Below, piece by piece: positions 9,138-18,026 of a DNA stretch of 64,000 bases. Under the pieces are notes generated by a model. The model ran no database searches. It saw only the letters and a list, made by a program, of their open reading frames with translations, and was not told the DNA's origin. Positions within the stretch are counted from its first letter, which is position 1. Each line of letters starts with the position of its first letter. The stretch is from Oceanospirillales bacterium. Its GTDB lineage: Bacteria > Pseudomonadota > Gammaproteobacteria > Pseudomonadales > Endozoicomonadaceae. The stretch lies in assembly GCA_004762125.1 (NCBI GenBank), contig SIHQ01000012.1, forward strand, positions 62,001 to 126,000. The letters run 5' to 3'. The position numbers were made by a program, and so were the translations under genes.

Positions 9138-9710
9138 ATGTTCAAGATGCTGATTCGGTCCTGCTGTAATGCCATAAGTCGACTGGTGTATTACACAGGT
9201 TTGTCTGCTTCTCTGTTGATGCCTTTGTTGGCATTTACTGTCGCCTACGAAGTTTTTTCCCGTTACGTACTGAATGCTCCCACCATCTGGGCCTATGATG
9301 TTTCGCTGTTTCTGTTTGGTTATATTGCGGCTCTAACCGGTGCGCTGGCTCAACAGAAACGTTCTCATATCATTGTCGACGTACTTTATCTGGCTGTTCC
9401 TGATCGAGTTAAAGCACTCTTTAATTTGCTGACCTTTTCTCTGGCGATATTCTTTCTGACGGTCATCTTTTACATGAGTCTGGGCAAGCTCGAAGAAGCG
9501 ATAGCGTTTAATTACCGTCGTCAGTCTGAGTGGGCCCCTTCTATGGCCCACTTCTGGGTCATGATGATGGTTGCCAGCGGTATATTCGTGCTGCAGTTTG
9601 TCAGTGATATGTTGCAGAGCGGGTATTTTCTGGTGACGGGTCAGAGGTTGATGCCTGAAGTCGGCGAGAGTGTCTCCACAGAGAATGAAGTAAAAGGAGA
9701 AGAAGCGTGA
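9138..9710 (+). CDS. TRAP transporter small permease (DctQ family)
   Basis: 190 residues with four predicted membrane helices: about 20-45 (YTGLSASLLMPLLAFTVAYE), 55-75, 92-115 and 135-160. The FSRYVLNAPTIWAYD segment after helix 1 and the EWAPSMAHFWVMM segment before helix 4 are typical of DctQ. The small subunit pairs with DctM in the inner membrane and is required for transport. Its last codons overlap the GTG start of dctM by four bases (GTGA), indicating coupled translation. Confidence 0.9.
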   Translation: MFKMLIRSCCNAISRLVYYTGLSASLLMPLLAFTVAYEVFSRYVLNAPTIWAYDVSLFLFGYIAALTGALAQQKRSHIIVDVLYLAVPDRVKALFNLLTFSLAIFFLTVIFYMSLGKLEEAIAFNYRRQSEWAPSMAHFWVMMMVASGIFVLQFVSDMLQSGYFLVTGQRLMPEVGESVSTENEVKGEEA

Positions 9711-11029
9711 GTATTGAGATACTGACGGTGTTGTTGCTGGCCTGTATTCTGGTCAGTTTTGCTCTGGGGGCGCCTGTAGGATTGGCTCTCGGAGGCATTG
9801 CCATGGCCATTGGCTATATGACATGGGGTGAAGGTATATTTACCCTGATTCCCACCACTCTCGAAAGTAACTTCTTCAGCTTTATTTTGTTGGCCATTCC
9901 TCTCTATATCTATATGGGACAGCTGCTGACCCGGTCAGGTATTGGCGATGCCATGTTTAACGCGAGTCAGATGTTGATCGGCCGTATTCGTGGTTCTTTG
10001 GCGATCAGTGTTATTGGTGTCTGCTCCATGATTGGAGCCATGGTCGGCATTATTGGTGCGGGTATCATGACGTCAGGAAGTATTGCCCTGAAACCCATGC
10101 TCGATCGTGGCTACGATAAACGACTGGCGTTGGGTGTAATAATGGCGGGTGGTGGTCTGGGAATTTTGATTCCTCCCAGTATCCCCATGATTATGTACTC
10201 AGCGACGACTCAAAACTCTGTCGGCCGTATGTTTATTGCGGCCGTTATACCTGCGCTCCTTTCTATCACTCTGCTGGTGGCTTATGTGGTTATCAGCTGT
10301 AAGTTGAACCCTGAAAGGGCACCGATGGATACTGGCGATGAGCGTCAGATGTCAAGCAAGGAGAAAGTACGTACAGCCCGGGATGGTTTTTTCTCACTAT
10401 TATTAATCGTTGCGGTGCTGGGATCGATTATTACTGGTATTGCTACGCCTACTGAGTCAGGTGCTATTGGCGTTGTTGGTGCCATTCTGCTGGCCATACT
10501 CTTCAAACGATTTCAGTTCAGAATGTTCCAGTCTGCCGGGTTTGAAACCGCCTTGCTGGTCAGTGCATCCATGTGGATTATTCTTGGCGCTTCGGTGTTC
10601 AGTAACTTCCATATGCTCAGTGGTGTTCAGACCATGGTAGCGCAATTCACCCAGGATCTAGGGCTGCCTCCATTGGGTGTGATTATCCTGATGCAGGTGA
10701 TCATGTTGTTGCTCGGCTTTATTATTGATGAGTTGATCATCGTATTGATGTGCGCGCCACTGTTTGCGCCCATTGTAGTGTCACTGGGTTATGACCCGAT
10801 CTGGTTTGGTATTTTGATGATTTTGAATATTGAAATTGCGGTTCAGACACCTCCTTATGGTTTTGCACTCTTTTATCTGAAAGGGATTGCACCGCCGGGA
10901 GTGACTATGATGGACATATATAAGTCCATCACACCTTTTATTCTGTTGAAATTATTGGTTCTGGTGATCTGCATGGTGTTTCCAGAGATAGTACTCTGGT
11001 TGCCAAACAAGCTTATGGGTGTTGCCTAA
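9707..11029 (+). CDS. TRAP transporter large permease (DctM family)
   Basis: 440 residues and about twelve hydrophobic segments. DctM landmarks are clear: the GAPVGLALGG start, the IIGAGIMTSGSIALKPMLDRGYD region, GGGLGILIPPSIPMIMYS, and TPTESGAIGVVGA. The protein is the sodium-coupled transport subunit of a tripartite ATP-independent periplasmic transporter. The GTG start overlaps the dctQ stop. A degraded copy of its last codons lies just downstream (11070-11135). Confidence 0.93.
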   Translation: MSIEILTVLLLACILVSFALGAPVGLALGGIAMAIGYMTWGEGIFTLIPTTLESNFFSFILLAIPLYIYMGQLLTRSGIGDAMFNASQMLIGRIRGSLAISVIGVCSMIGAMVGIIGAGIMTSGSIALKPMLDRGYDKRLALGVIMAGGGLGILIPPSIPMIMYSATTQNSVGRMFIAAVIPALLSITLLVAYVVISCKLNPERAPMDTGDERQMSSKEKVRTARDGFFSLLLIVAVLGSIITGIATPTESGAIGVVGAILLAILFKRFQFRMFQSAGFETALLVSASMWIILGASVFSNFHMLSGVQTMVAQFTQDLGLPPLGVIILMQVIMLLLGFIIDELIIVLMCAPLFAPIVVSLGYDPIWFGILMILNIEIAVQTPPYGFALFYLKGIAPPGVTMMDIYKSITPFILLKLLVLVICMVFPEIVLWLPNKLMGVA

Positions 11030-11069
11030 TTTCGATCTAGCCAGCAGGTTAGGATGTTCTGCTGGTGTT

Positions 11070-11135
11070 GATGATCTAGTGTTGTTTTCGGAAGTGGTAC
11101 TCTGGCTGTCGAAGAAGATTATGGGGGCAGCGTAA
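11070..11135 (+). pseudogene. Remnant of a second DctM C-terminus
   Basis: The frame ending in TAA at 11133-11135 reads LFSEVVLWLSKKIMGAA, which aligns with the true dctM end (VFPEIVLWLPNKLMGVA) at most positions. The nucleotides also match in blocks (GTACTCTGG). No start codon or further homologous sequence remains upstream. It is best read as the scar of a lost tandem dctM copy or of recombination with a paralogue. Confidence 0.6.
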
Positions 11136-11168
11136 TACCTCAGTACAACATTGTGCTACGACAGGTTT

Positions 11169-13688
11169 TTACATCTGTTGTGAGCTGGCGGATGATTGCA
11201 CAAGAGTCATAGGCATCCAGTGGGAAAAAAGGTCATCTTCACCCATTTGCAAGAGGTAAATAGGTTCAGGTTTTTCATTTAGCATCTGTTTGGCTTTTGC
11301 TTGATCAGTATCTTCAAAAGCAGCATAAACACTTTCACCCTCACGGCTGGTGAAGCGATAGAAGTCTTTACCCTGGTTCTGTTCAGAGACAAGAATTACT
11401 GGTCTGTCATAAACCAGAGACAGGAAAACCAAATCAGTATCTGCCAACCAGTAATCCTTTTCATTTTTTTCTTTAGTCTTTGTAAAATCTACATACACTG
11501 GGTCTGTCGCAAGAAATTGGGTTCGGTTTCCTGGTTTATTCACAGCTACATCAAAGTTCTCTCTGTAATACGCTGAAACGGTTTTGACTTTCTCTTTATA
11601 AGCAGGAGGGCCCACAATTTCGTCGTTATTCCCTGTATCTAGATATGTTTGAATATCAGCAGCTGCCTTAGATGTCTTGCGTCTCACTTCCATTGGTGAA
11701 TCACCGGTCTGCATGGAAACGGCTGAAAAGCCGCAGTTTCCATCAGCGATAGTCCTTTGTCCCGGTTGAAGGCCTGTAGCGGCAAATTTTATAGCCAGTT
11801 GATTCTGTTTGGTTTTTCCCATAAAACCCATGCTGGTTCTGAACGCATTGGTCAAATTGTCAATAGAAGCGCACATAGCAGTCAGCTGAAGAGCAAGCTT
11901 AAGTTCCCCGTTCAGCTCTCCGAGTTCGTACCTAGCCAGCTGATCAAGAATGGAATAAATATTTTTTCGGTCAACATCACTCAATGTTTGGAGATAGTTC
12001 TGTTCGTTTCCCTGTTGTCTATTGTATTTCAAAGTGAACATGCAGTTAGTTAGATGTTGTGTGTAGTCTGAGTTCGCTGGGGTTGACGTTATTTGAGCGA
12101 TGGCTCGATCAAGATCAAACCAGCCGTTTTGTTGATCGTATTGTTCTAACACTTTGAATCTGATCGCGTCCAGACCCGCATAAATAGCGTCCCGATTTTC
12201 TTGCGGTATAGGTTCGGTTGGGTTCTTTACGTGTTTGTCGATCAGTTCACAGACTCTTATGGCTTCTGGTGATGGGTAGTCGCCACTGTTATCTATAGCG
12301 CTGGCAATGGTCGCAATACTTCTAGATTGTTTACCTAATACTGCCTGATCACTATGCAGGTGGGAGGCATCGGGGTAGCCCTGAATTTTTCTGACAATCG
12401 GCCCTGTCATCTTTCGATCGGCAATAGCATAAACCTGCAGCTCAATAGGCATAGGCTGGCCGTGGAGCGCCTGATAGGTGGTATTCAATTTTTTCAGCGT
12501 CTCGATTTGGTTGAGGATCTCTTCGTCGTGCCATAGATTAATCGTGGTAAGCAGTCCTGCCGTGTCCTGCGGGACAAACTTGAGATCCAGGCCCATGTGA
12601 GTCAGCACTGTATCCCGTAAAAAAGGGTCAACTGTTCTTTGAAACTGAACGTGGCTCATGTTGGCCAGACTCTGTATCCAGATCGCATCCTGGGGAAAAC
12701 GGCTGAAGCCCTCAAGTAAAAAATCAAAGGGTAACGGACATCCGTTTGCTTTTATTCGGCTTGCAGAGTTAATAGCTGTTTTGACAAACTGAGAGTCAAA
12801 TCCATCACCCAATATTTTTCTCGCGGATTCTTCTTCTGGGGAGTGGGTTTGAAACGTTCTTACCCCTGTAGTTTGTTGAATGGGCTGCTCTGTAGAATGG
12901 TGAGGAGAGTGCTGTGGAGAGTGCTGTGGAGAGTGCTGTGAATAGTGGGGGGAGCGCTGGGCTTTGTCACCACTCCAGGATTTTGTCTGATCTTGCTTTG
13001 GGTGATTCTGGGAAACCGCCGCTGGTTGCTTGTTTTCGGTCTTTTTCCAATTATTCAAAAGAGTGGATTTAAACGTTGAGACAGGGAAATTGTTGATTGA
13101 TTGTTCCAGTAATGCAGCAAGTCTTGGGTTGGCTTTAAGGTCGGAGCTATTACTCATTTTTTTAGCAATAGTTTCAGCATCTCTTGTCAGCTTTGGATGA
13201 TCTTTTGCTGCTTGTAAATCTGGCATACTGTTCAATTTTTGAAAAGCGGCGAGAAGATTATATACGCCTGACTCAGAGTTTAACTTGATGCACTTAACTG
13301 GCGACATGAAGTGTTTAATTGACTCAGGTAAATCGATTTCATCCAGTGAAACTGTCCCCGAATGTTGGGTGGCGGCTTCTGATTGCTCGAGCTCCTCTAA
13401 TGTGCGAAGTGAATGAATGGCTTCGCCTACATTAGATAGTCTAAGTTCGTCTGGTATGCTGAAGAACACTTTTCGTTCAAGTAATGTTGTTATTTTTGGT
13501 GCGCGTTGGGCAGATAGATATTGGACCAATTCTTTTTGCCGCCACTTAAAGCTTATTTCGTCATCGACTTCTGTTTCTGTGACTAAGCGTCCATTCTGGA
13601 CGCCTATCTTGCAATCATCTTGTTTTTTCAATTGCAATTTTTGCAAATCTTGAGTCAGCGTGTTCAGGTCAATGCCACTGGTATTCAT
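11169..13688 (-). CDS. OTU-domain cysteine protease, candidate secreted effector
   Basis: 839 residues. The C-terminal 200 residues fit an OTU (ovarian tumour) deubiquitinase-like fold: TIADGNCGFSAVS with Asp649 and catalytic Cys652, a middle EKDYWLADTDLVFLSLVYD segment like the OTU 'W-x-x-x-x-ELxALA' region with the following PVILV strand, and a terminal SHWMPM with the candidate catalytic His823. The N-terminal 640 residues match no family I know. They include a low-complexity Ser/Pro/Gln/His stretch (about 246-265) and a mostly helical part. No signal peptide is visible, so delivery would need a non-Sec system. It stands alone between unrelated genes. OTU proteases remove ubiquitin in eukaryotes, and bacterial ones are usually host-directed; that role is inferred here. 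Confidence 0.8.
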   Translation of the reverse strand: MNTSGIDLNTLTQDLQKLQLKKQDDCKIGVQNGRLVTETEVDDEISFKWRQKELVQYLSAQRAPKITTLLERKVFFSIPDELRLSNVGEAIHSLRTLEELEQSEAATQHSGTVSLDEIDLPESIKHFMSPVKCIKLNSESGVYNLLAAFQKLNSMPDLQAAKDHPKLTRDAETIAKKMSNSSDLKANPRLAALLEQSINNFPVSTFKSTLLNNWKKTENKQPAAVSQNHPKQDQTKSWSGDKAQRSPHYSQHSPQHSPQHSPHHSTEQPIQQTTGVRTFQTHSPEEESARKILGDGFDSQFVKTAINSASRIKANGCPLPFDFLLEGFSRFPQDAIWIQSLANMSHVQFQRTVDPFLRDTVLTHMGLDLKFVPQDTAGLLTTINLWHDEEILNQIETLKKLNTTYQALHGQPMPIELQVYAIADRKMTGPIVRKIQGYPDASHLHSDQAVLGKQSRSIATIASAIDNSGDYPSPEAIRVCELIDKHVKNPTEPIPQENRDAIYAGLDAIRFKVLEQYDQQNGWFDLDRAIAQITSTPANSDYTQHLTNCMFTLKYNRQQGNEQNYLQTLSDVDRKNIYSILDQLARYELGELNGELKLALQLTAMCASIDNLTNAFRTSMGFMGKTKQNQLAIKFAATGLQPGQRTIADGNCGFSAVSMQTGDSPMEVRRKTSKAAADIQTYLDTGNNDEIVGPPAYKEKVKTVSAYYRENFDVAVNKPGNRTQFLATDPVYVDFTKTKEKNEKDYWLADTDLVFLSLVYDRPVILVSEQNQGKDFYRFTSREGESVYAAFEDTDQAKAKQMLNEKPEPIYLLQMGEDDLFSHWMPMTLVQSSASSQQM
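12904..12939. repeat. 12-bp x 3 in-frame repeat in the OTU gene
   Basis: GGAGAGTGCTGT is repeated three times. On the coding strand this gives repeated Gln-His-Ser-Pro in the linker before the central domain. Copy-number change would keep the frame and alter linker length. Confidence 0.85.
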
Positions 13689-13928
13689 TCTTGGCCTCGA
13701 AATCTAAATTACAGTCCTAAACAGATATTAGGATAGGCTGACTTGAACCGAGTGGCTGGAAATTAGAAAGTACGTGTCGATATTTTGACACGATATAAGT
13801 AATAGTACCGCTCGCTGGTGAACAGCAGGTCTTAATCGTTTCGCATAATTTATGCAGTTGCTTTTCCCGTCACATCTTCCTTCAGTAGTAATAAGAATAA
13901 AATCATTTGCAGTATGAAAGAGGATGTT

Positions 13929-15287
13929 ATGCATCGTTGTATAGTTGTGATGTTATTGTTGTTAGCTACCCGTCTTTGTGCCGCTGAATCTGTTTATATA
14001 GATTGGCTTTCAAACCTGAATAAACAAGGAATTGAGCTGGCTACAGAAGACTGGCAAACCCTGGCTAAAAAGTCTTCCCGCAAAGAAATTGATCAGTTGG
14101 TCATGAAGTACGCATACTTTGTTGAGTCAGGAAGGCTAGATAGAAAGCTGTTTCAACCAGGCTGGTATATCAAAGAACCCATCTCATCCCTGTCGGGAAC
14201 GAAGTTACCAACGATCCAGCAGTTGAAGTCGTTAGAGTCATCTCTGCCTCAGTATTCCAGGTTGATGGACAGCCTTGCGACGATGATTAAATGGCGTCAA
14301 GCGGCTGTAATAGAATTTCCCGACCAGCTGATCTTTTTTAAGGGTGACCAGCATCCTGCAGTAGCCAGACTGAATCAATGGTTGCTGGATCTGGACCTGA
14401 TCGATGAGCTTTACGGTGACATATACACCCAAACTCACAAAGATGTGCTTACTCAGGTGCAGTTGAGATTTGATTTGAGTCCCGATGGTCGACTGGGTGT
14501 TCTGACGAGACAGGCTCTTCTGGCCATAACTAATGAGAGAATTCGTACCCTTAAGGCCAATCTGGAAAGAATTCGCTGGTTGCCAAATGAATTACCCTAT
14601 CCGCACATTAGAGTGGATATTGCCGGTTATAAGGTGGCGTGGGCTCTGAGTCAGGAGCGGGTCAGTCTGTTTCCGGCGATTGTCGGTACACGAGTAAAGC
14701 AAACCCCTGTTTTTAACGACATGGTGGAAAGCATTACTTATAACCCTGTTTGGAAAGTACCTCACTCTATTGCAGCCAGAGGTATGCTACGGGCAGAGAA
14801 AAAACAACCTGGTTTTCTTCGTAAGGAAGGATTTATTGTCTATCAAAACTGGGATGACAGAGCTCCAGTGATTAACCCTGACACGGTTCAGTGGCAAAAA
14901 CTGACGCCACGTACATTCCGTTATCGTTTCGAGCAGCAACCAGGTGCGCTAAACAGATTGGGTAAATTCAAGCTTGATTTGCCAAACAGTTTTGGTGTTT
15001 ATCTGCACGACACAGACAAACCAGAACTGTTTGATAAGCAGCGCCGTTCTTTTAGCTCAGGTTGTACTCGAGTAAAAGGTATCGAACAGTTGATTGGTGA
15101 GATACTGGCTATTCAAGAAAACGTTGAAGACAAACACACAGTTGATTCGCCCACATTTAAGCGAAAGCTCAGTCAACAGATTCCTGTCTACTTTATGTAT
15201 TTCACCGCGTGGCCTGACGAAAGCGGTAGAGTTAGATTTCGAGAGGATATTTACCAGCTGGACAACGCCCTGACTAGCTGGTTTTAA
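13929..15287 (+). CDS. L,D-transpeptidase (YcbB/LdtD-like)
   Basis: About 453 residues. A signal peptide (MHRCIVVMLLLLATRLCAAE) is followed by a helical region, a peptidoglycan-binding domain near residues 165-205 (FDLSPDGRLGVLTRQALLAI), and a YkuD catalytic domain. The active site reads YLHDTDKP, then SSGCTRV with catalytic Cys near residue 379. This domain order is that of LdtD/YcbB, which makes 3-3 cross-links in peptidoglycan. It is shorter than E. coli LdtD (615 residues). The ATG at 13929 is preferred to the one at 13914 because AGAGGA lies five bases before it. It converges on nrtR with an 11-base gap. Confidence 0.88.
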   Translation: MHRCIVVMLLLLATRLCAAESVYIDWLSNLNKQGIELATEDWQTLAKKSSRKEIDQLVMKYAYFVESGRLDRKLFQPGWYIKEPISSLSGTKLPTIQQLKSLESSLPQYSRLMDSLATMIKWRQAAVIEFPDQLIFFKGDQHPAVARLNQWLLDLDLIDELYGDIYTQTHKDVLTQVQLRFDLSPDGRLGVLTRQALLAITNERIRTLKANLERIRWLPNELPYPHIRVDIAGYKVAWALSQERVSLFPAIVGTRVKQTPVFNDMVESITYNPVWKVPHSIAARGMLRAEKKQPGFLRKEGFIVYQNWDDRAPVINPDTVQWQKLTPRTFRYRFEQQPGALNRLGKFKLDLPNSFGVYLHDTDKPELFDKQRRSFSSGCTRVKGIEQLIGEILAIQENVEDKHTVDSPTFKRKLSQQIPVYFMYFTAWPDESGRVRFREDIYQLDNALTSWF

Positions 15288-15298
15288 AGATCATTTGT

Positions 15299-15964
15299 TT
15301 ACTGTTGTGTCGTTAGATAGAGTCGGTCAAACAGGCAGGTAGGAGACTGCTCTTTCACTCGATAGAGTGCAGCGGGGCGGTTCGATCCTCTACGCAGTTT
15401 GCCGGTATCAACCAGTAAGTCCTCTCTGAGAAAACGGTTGCGAATTGATCGCATGGGTGGAGCTTTTTCCAAAAGAGTGGTAAAAACTTTTTGAATATCA
15501 GACAAAGTAAATTCTTCTGGTAATAGGTAGACTGGTAACGAGCTGTATTGAATTTTGTTTTTCAGTCGTTCAAGAGCTTGTATGACCAAACGCTTATGGT
15601 CGTATGCCAGAGAAATATCGAGCTCTCCTTCAGAAATACCAACCCATTCGGCATCTTCTGCCCACCAAGGATTATCTTCATGGGTCATCAATGCGTAGTA
15701 GACGACTGTTATTGACCAGCCTCTACTGTCCCTGTCAGGACTACCGATGGTTTCCACTTGTTCAAGATAAGCAACCTGCTGATGGCTTAGAGACGACAGC
15801 TGGCGACGGGCTGTCTCATCAAGACAGTTATCCAGTTCCGGTTCAATGCGTCCGGCGGGTAACATATGCAGCCCTCCGAGCTTTCTTGTAAGCAGCTGCA
15901 ATTGGCCACTGGCCATTCGAAATGCCACGACATCTATGGATATGAGCGCTGTATTCAGGCCCAT
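15299..15964 (-). CDS. nrtR: NrtR-type NAD-metabolism transcriptional regulator (Nudix-related)
   Basis: 221 residues: an N-terminal Nudix-like domain (about 1-145) and a C-terminal winged-helix domain (about 150-215) with the segments FTLSDIQKVFTTLLEK and LREDLLVDTGKLRRGSNRPAALYR typical of NrtR. The Nudix box is degenerate (ETARRQLSSLS in place of REUXEEXGU), so hydrolase activity is unlikely, as in known NrtR repressors, which sense ADP-ribose or NAD metabolites. The gene is divergent from pncA-pncB, and a long palindrome lies between them. It is very probably the repressor of that NAD salvage operon. Confidence 0.88.
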   Translation of the reverse strand: MGLNTALISIDVVAFRMASGQLQLLTRKLGGLHMLPAGRIEPELDNCLDETARRQLSSLSHQQVAYLEQVETIGSPDRDSRGWSITVVYYALMTHEDNPWWAEDAEWVGISEGELDISLAYDHKRLVIQALERLKNKIQYSSLPVYLLPEEFTLSDIQKVFTTLLEKAPPMRSIRNRFLREDLLVDTGKLRRGSNRPAALYRVKEQSPTCLFDRLYLTTQQ

Positions 15965-16058
15965 TAGCAGCCTCCGTAAAATCAGTTAAAAACCAGTTTA
16001 CACAATGCCAGCCTCAGGAATAAGGCAGTAAGAGTGTTTGTTCTGTTGCTTGACAGCT

Positions 16059-16099
16059 TAATGAACTATATTCACTATGATAATGAATATAGTTCATTA
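16059..16099. promoter_or_regulatory. Palindromic operator, probable NrtR site, upstream of pncA
   Basis: A perfect inverted repeat: TAATGAACTATATTCA (16059-16074) and its complement (16084-16099), separated by nine bases. A TTGACA hexamer (16050-16055) sits just before it, so the repeat overlaps the expected promoter of pncA. The gene on the other side is nrtR. Assignment to NrtR rests on this position. Confidence 0.82.
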
Positions 16100-16120
16100 T
16101 GTCATGGAGGTAGACATGTT

Positions 16121-16798
16121 ATGACTGAATCATCGGGTAAGCTTGCTTCTTTTGATGTCGATGCCCAGAACTGCTTTACGCCACTTTGTCCGGATGAGCT
16201 TCCCGTTCCGGATGGTCATTTCATTGTTGAGTCACTGAATTTTCAGGCTGAGTTGGCTGACTTGAGAGTGGGCTCCAAGGATGCGCATCCGGAGTCAGCC
16301 GTCTGGGTAGCTTCTGATGACAAACCTCAATTCTCTCCCGTAGATGGTCACGAAAACTCGGATCTGTACTGGAATGCTCATGCCGTACCCGGCACATTCG
16401 GTTTTGAGTTACTGAAAGGTCTGCCCGCAGTAACCGACTATGATTTTTTTGTCTGGAAAGGCGTTGAGCCTGATTTGCATCCATACGGTGCTTGTTTTCA
16501 CGACCATGCCGAAAAACGTTCGACAGGTGTCATAGAGTTTTTCCGTTGTCAGGATGTCACTACAGTCATGGTAGGAGGTCTGGCACTGGACTATTGTGTT
16601 CGACTAACTGTACTGCAGTTGCAAGCAGAAGGTTTTCAGGTGATCGTTAATCTTGCCGCTACCCGAAGTTTGCAGATAGCAACGGGCGATAAAGCTATAG
16701 ATGAAATGATGGGTGCTGGTGCCATTATTGTTAATGATAATATTGAACTGGCCAGAGTCGTTGAGTTGCAGAGCAGTAAAAAGGTAACTTTTCATTGA
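16121..16798 (+). CDS. pncA: Nicotinamidase (isochorismatase-like hydrolase)
   Basis: About 225 residues of the cysteine hydrolase fold. The catalytic triad can be read as Asp12 (SFDVDAQNCF), Lys113 (VWKGVEP) and Cys159 (ALDYCVRL). Metal-binding Asp and His are in GSKDAHPE. The enzyme converts nicotinamide to nicotinate, the first step of NAD salvage. The ATG at 16121 is chosen because GGAGG lies ten bases upstream and the palindromic operator must lie outside the gene. The stop overlaps the start of pncB. Confidence 0.9.
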   Translation: MTESSGKLASFDVDAQNCFTPLCPDELPVPDGHFIVESLNFQAELADLRVGSKDAHPESAVWVASDDKPQFSPVDGHENSDLYWNAHAVPGTFGFELLKGLPAVTDYDFFVWKGVEPDLHPYGACFHDHAEKRSTGVIEFFRCQDVTTVMVGGLALDYCVRLTVLQLQAEGFQVIVNLAATRSLQIATGDKAIDEMMGAGAIIVNDNIELARVVELQSSKKVTFH

Positions 16799-17967
16799 GT
16801 ATCTCTAACCCTGTTATTACCAGCCTGCTGGATACCGATTTATACAAGTACACCATGCAGCAGTTAATGGTGCTCAGATATCCGAAAGCCAGTGCCCGAA
16901 TGCTCTTTCGCTGTCGATCAGGACAGCTAAATGTAGCTATTGATGAACTGAGAGAGCAGATCGAACTGCTGGGCGATTTGAGATTATCTGAGGATGAACT
17001 CAGTTGGCTTTCGAGTCTGCCTTTTATTGACTCTAAATTTGTCCACTGGTTGTCAGACTTTCGCCTTCGTCCGGAATCTGTCTCTGTACGAGATCAAAAT
17101 GGTGAGCTTGAAATTGAGGTTGAAGGTAACTGGGCTGAAATTACTCATTTTGAAATCTTTCTGTTGGCTATTGTTAGTGAACTCCATTGCCGTAATCAGA
17201 TAAAAGAAAATACATTTGAGATCGGTAGGCAACGACTGCAGTCAAAAATTGAATATCTCAAGAGTCACCTGAATTCAAATCATACTAACTTCAGTCTGGT
17301 TGATTTTGGTACCCGCCGGCGTTTTTCCCAAGAGTGGCAGCAAACTGTCGTTCAAACGCTGCAGGAACAGCTCCCTGCTAATTTTAATGGCACCAGTAAT
17401 CTTGATCTTGCCAGAAAGACGGGCATGACTCCGGTCGGCACGATGGCTCATGAGTGGTTACAGGCGCATCAGGCTCTTTCCGCTCAACTGCAGTCCAGCC
17501 AGAAACAAGCGCTGTTAATCTGGCTAAAAGACTACACGGGTCAGTTAGGTGTAGCGCTGACGGATACGATCAATATGAAAGCCTTCCTGAAGGATTTTGA
17601 CCCTATGCTTGCTGAAGCTTACGACGGTATCCGCCATGATTCCGGTGATCCGATACTTTGGGGCGACCAGGCCCTGGCTCATTATCGGTCTCTTGGTATT
17701 GATCCGGCGGGCAAAAAGTTTGTTTTCAGCGATAAGCTTGATTTTAAGCGAGCTATTGAAATTCATAACCATTTCTCAGGTCAGGTACAAACAAGCTTTG
17801 GTATTGGCACTTACCTGACAAACGACATGGGATTTCCGGCTCCGAATATTGTTCTCAAGCTGGTTGAGGTAAATGGTAAGCCCGTTGCTAAATTGTCTGA
17901 CAATCCTGACAAGGTAATGTGTCAGGATGAAGACTATATTCAAACACTCAGAGCGTTGTTTGCCTAG
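16795..17967 (+). CDS. pncB: Nicotinate phosphoribosyltransferase
   Basis: 390 residues matching PncB across the whole length: the TSLLDTDLYKYTMQQLMVL start, FGTRRRFSQEWQQ, GTMAHEW with the phosphorylated-His region, and GIRHDSGDPILWG, which binds phosphoribosyl pyrophosphate. It makes nicotinate mononucleotide from nicotinate, using the product of PncA. It starts with TTG overlapping the pncA stop, which implies coupled translation under the shared NrtR-type operator. Confidence 0.95.
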   Translation: MSISNPVITSLLDTDLYKYTMQQLMVLRYPKASARMLFRCRSGQLNVAIDELREQIELLGDLRLSEDELSWLSSLPFIDSKFVHWLSDFRLRPESVSVRDQNGELEIEVEGNWAEITHFEIFLLAIVSELHCRNQIKENTFEIGRQRLQSKIEYLKSHLNSNHTNFSLVDFGTRRRFSQEWQQTVVQTLQEQLPANFNGTSNLDLARKTGMTPVGTMAHEWLQAHQALSAQLQSSQKQALLIWLKDYTGQLGVALTDTINMKAFLKDFDPMLAEAYDGIRHDSGDPILWGDQALAHYRSLGIDPAGKKFVFSDKLDFKRAIEIHNHFSGQVQTSFGIGTYLTNDMGFPAPNIVLKLVEVNGKPVAKLSDNPDKVMCQDEDYIQTLRALFA

Positions 17968-18026
17968 CCTAGGTCATTCAGCAAAATAAATAACGATGAA
18001 ACCCGATTGCTTTCCACGAGGTTAAG

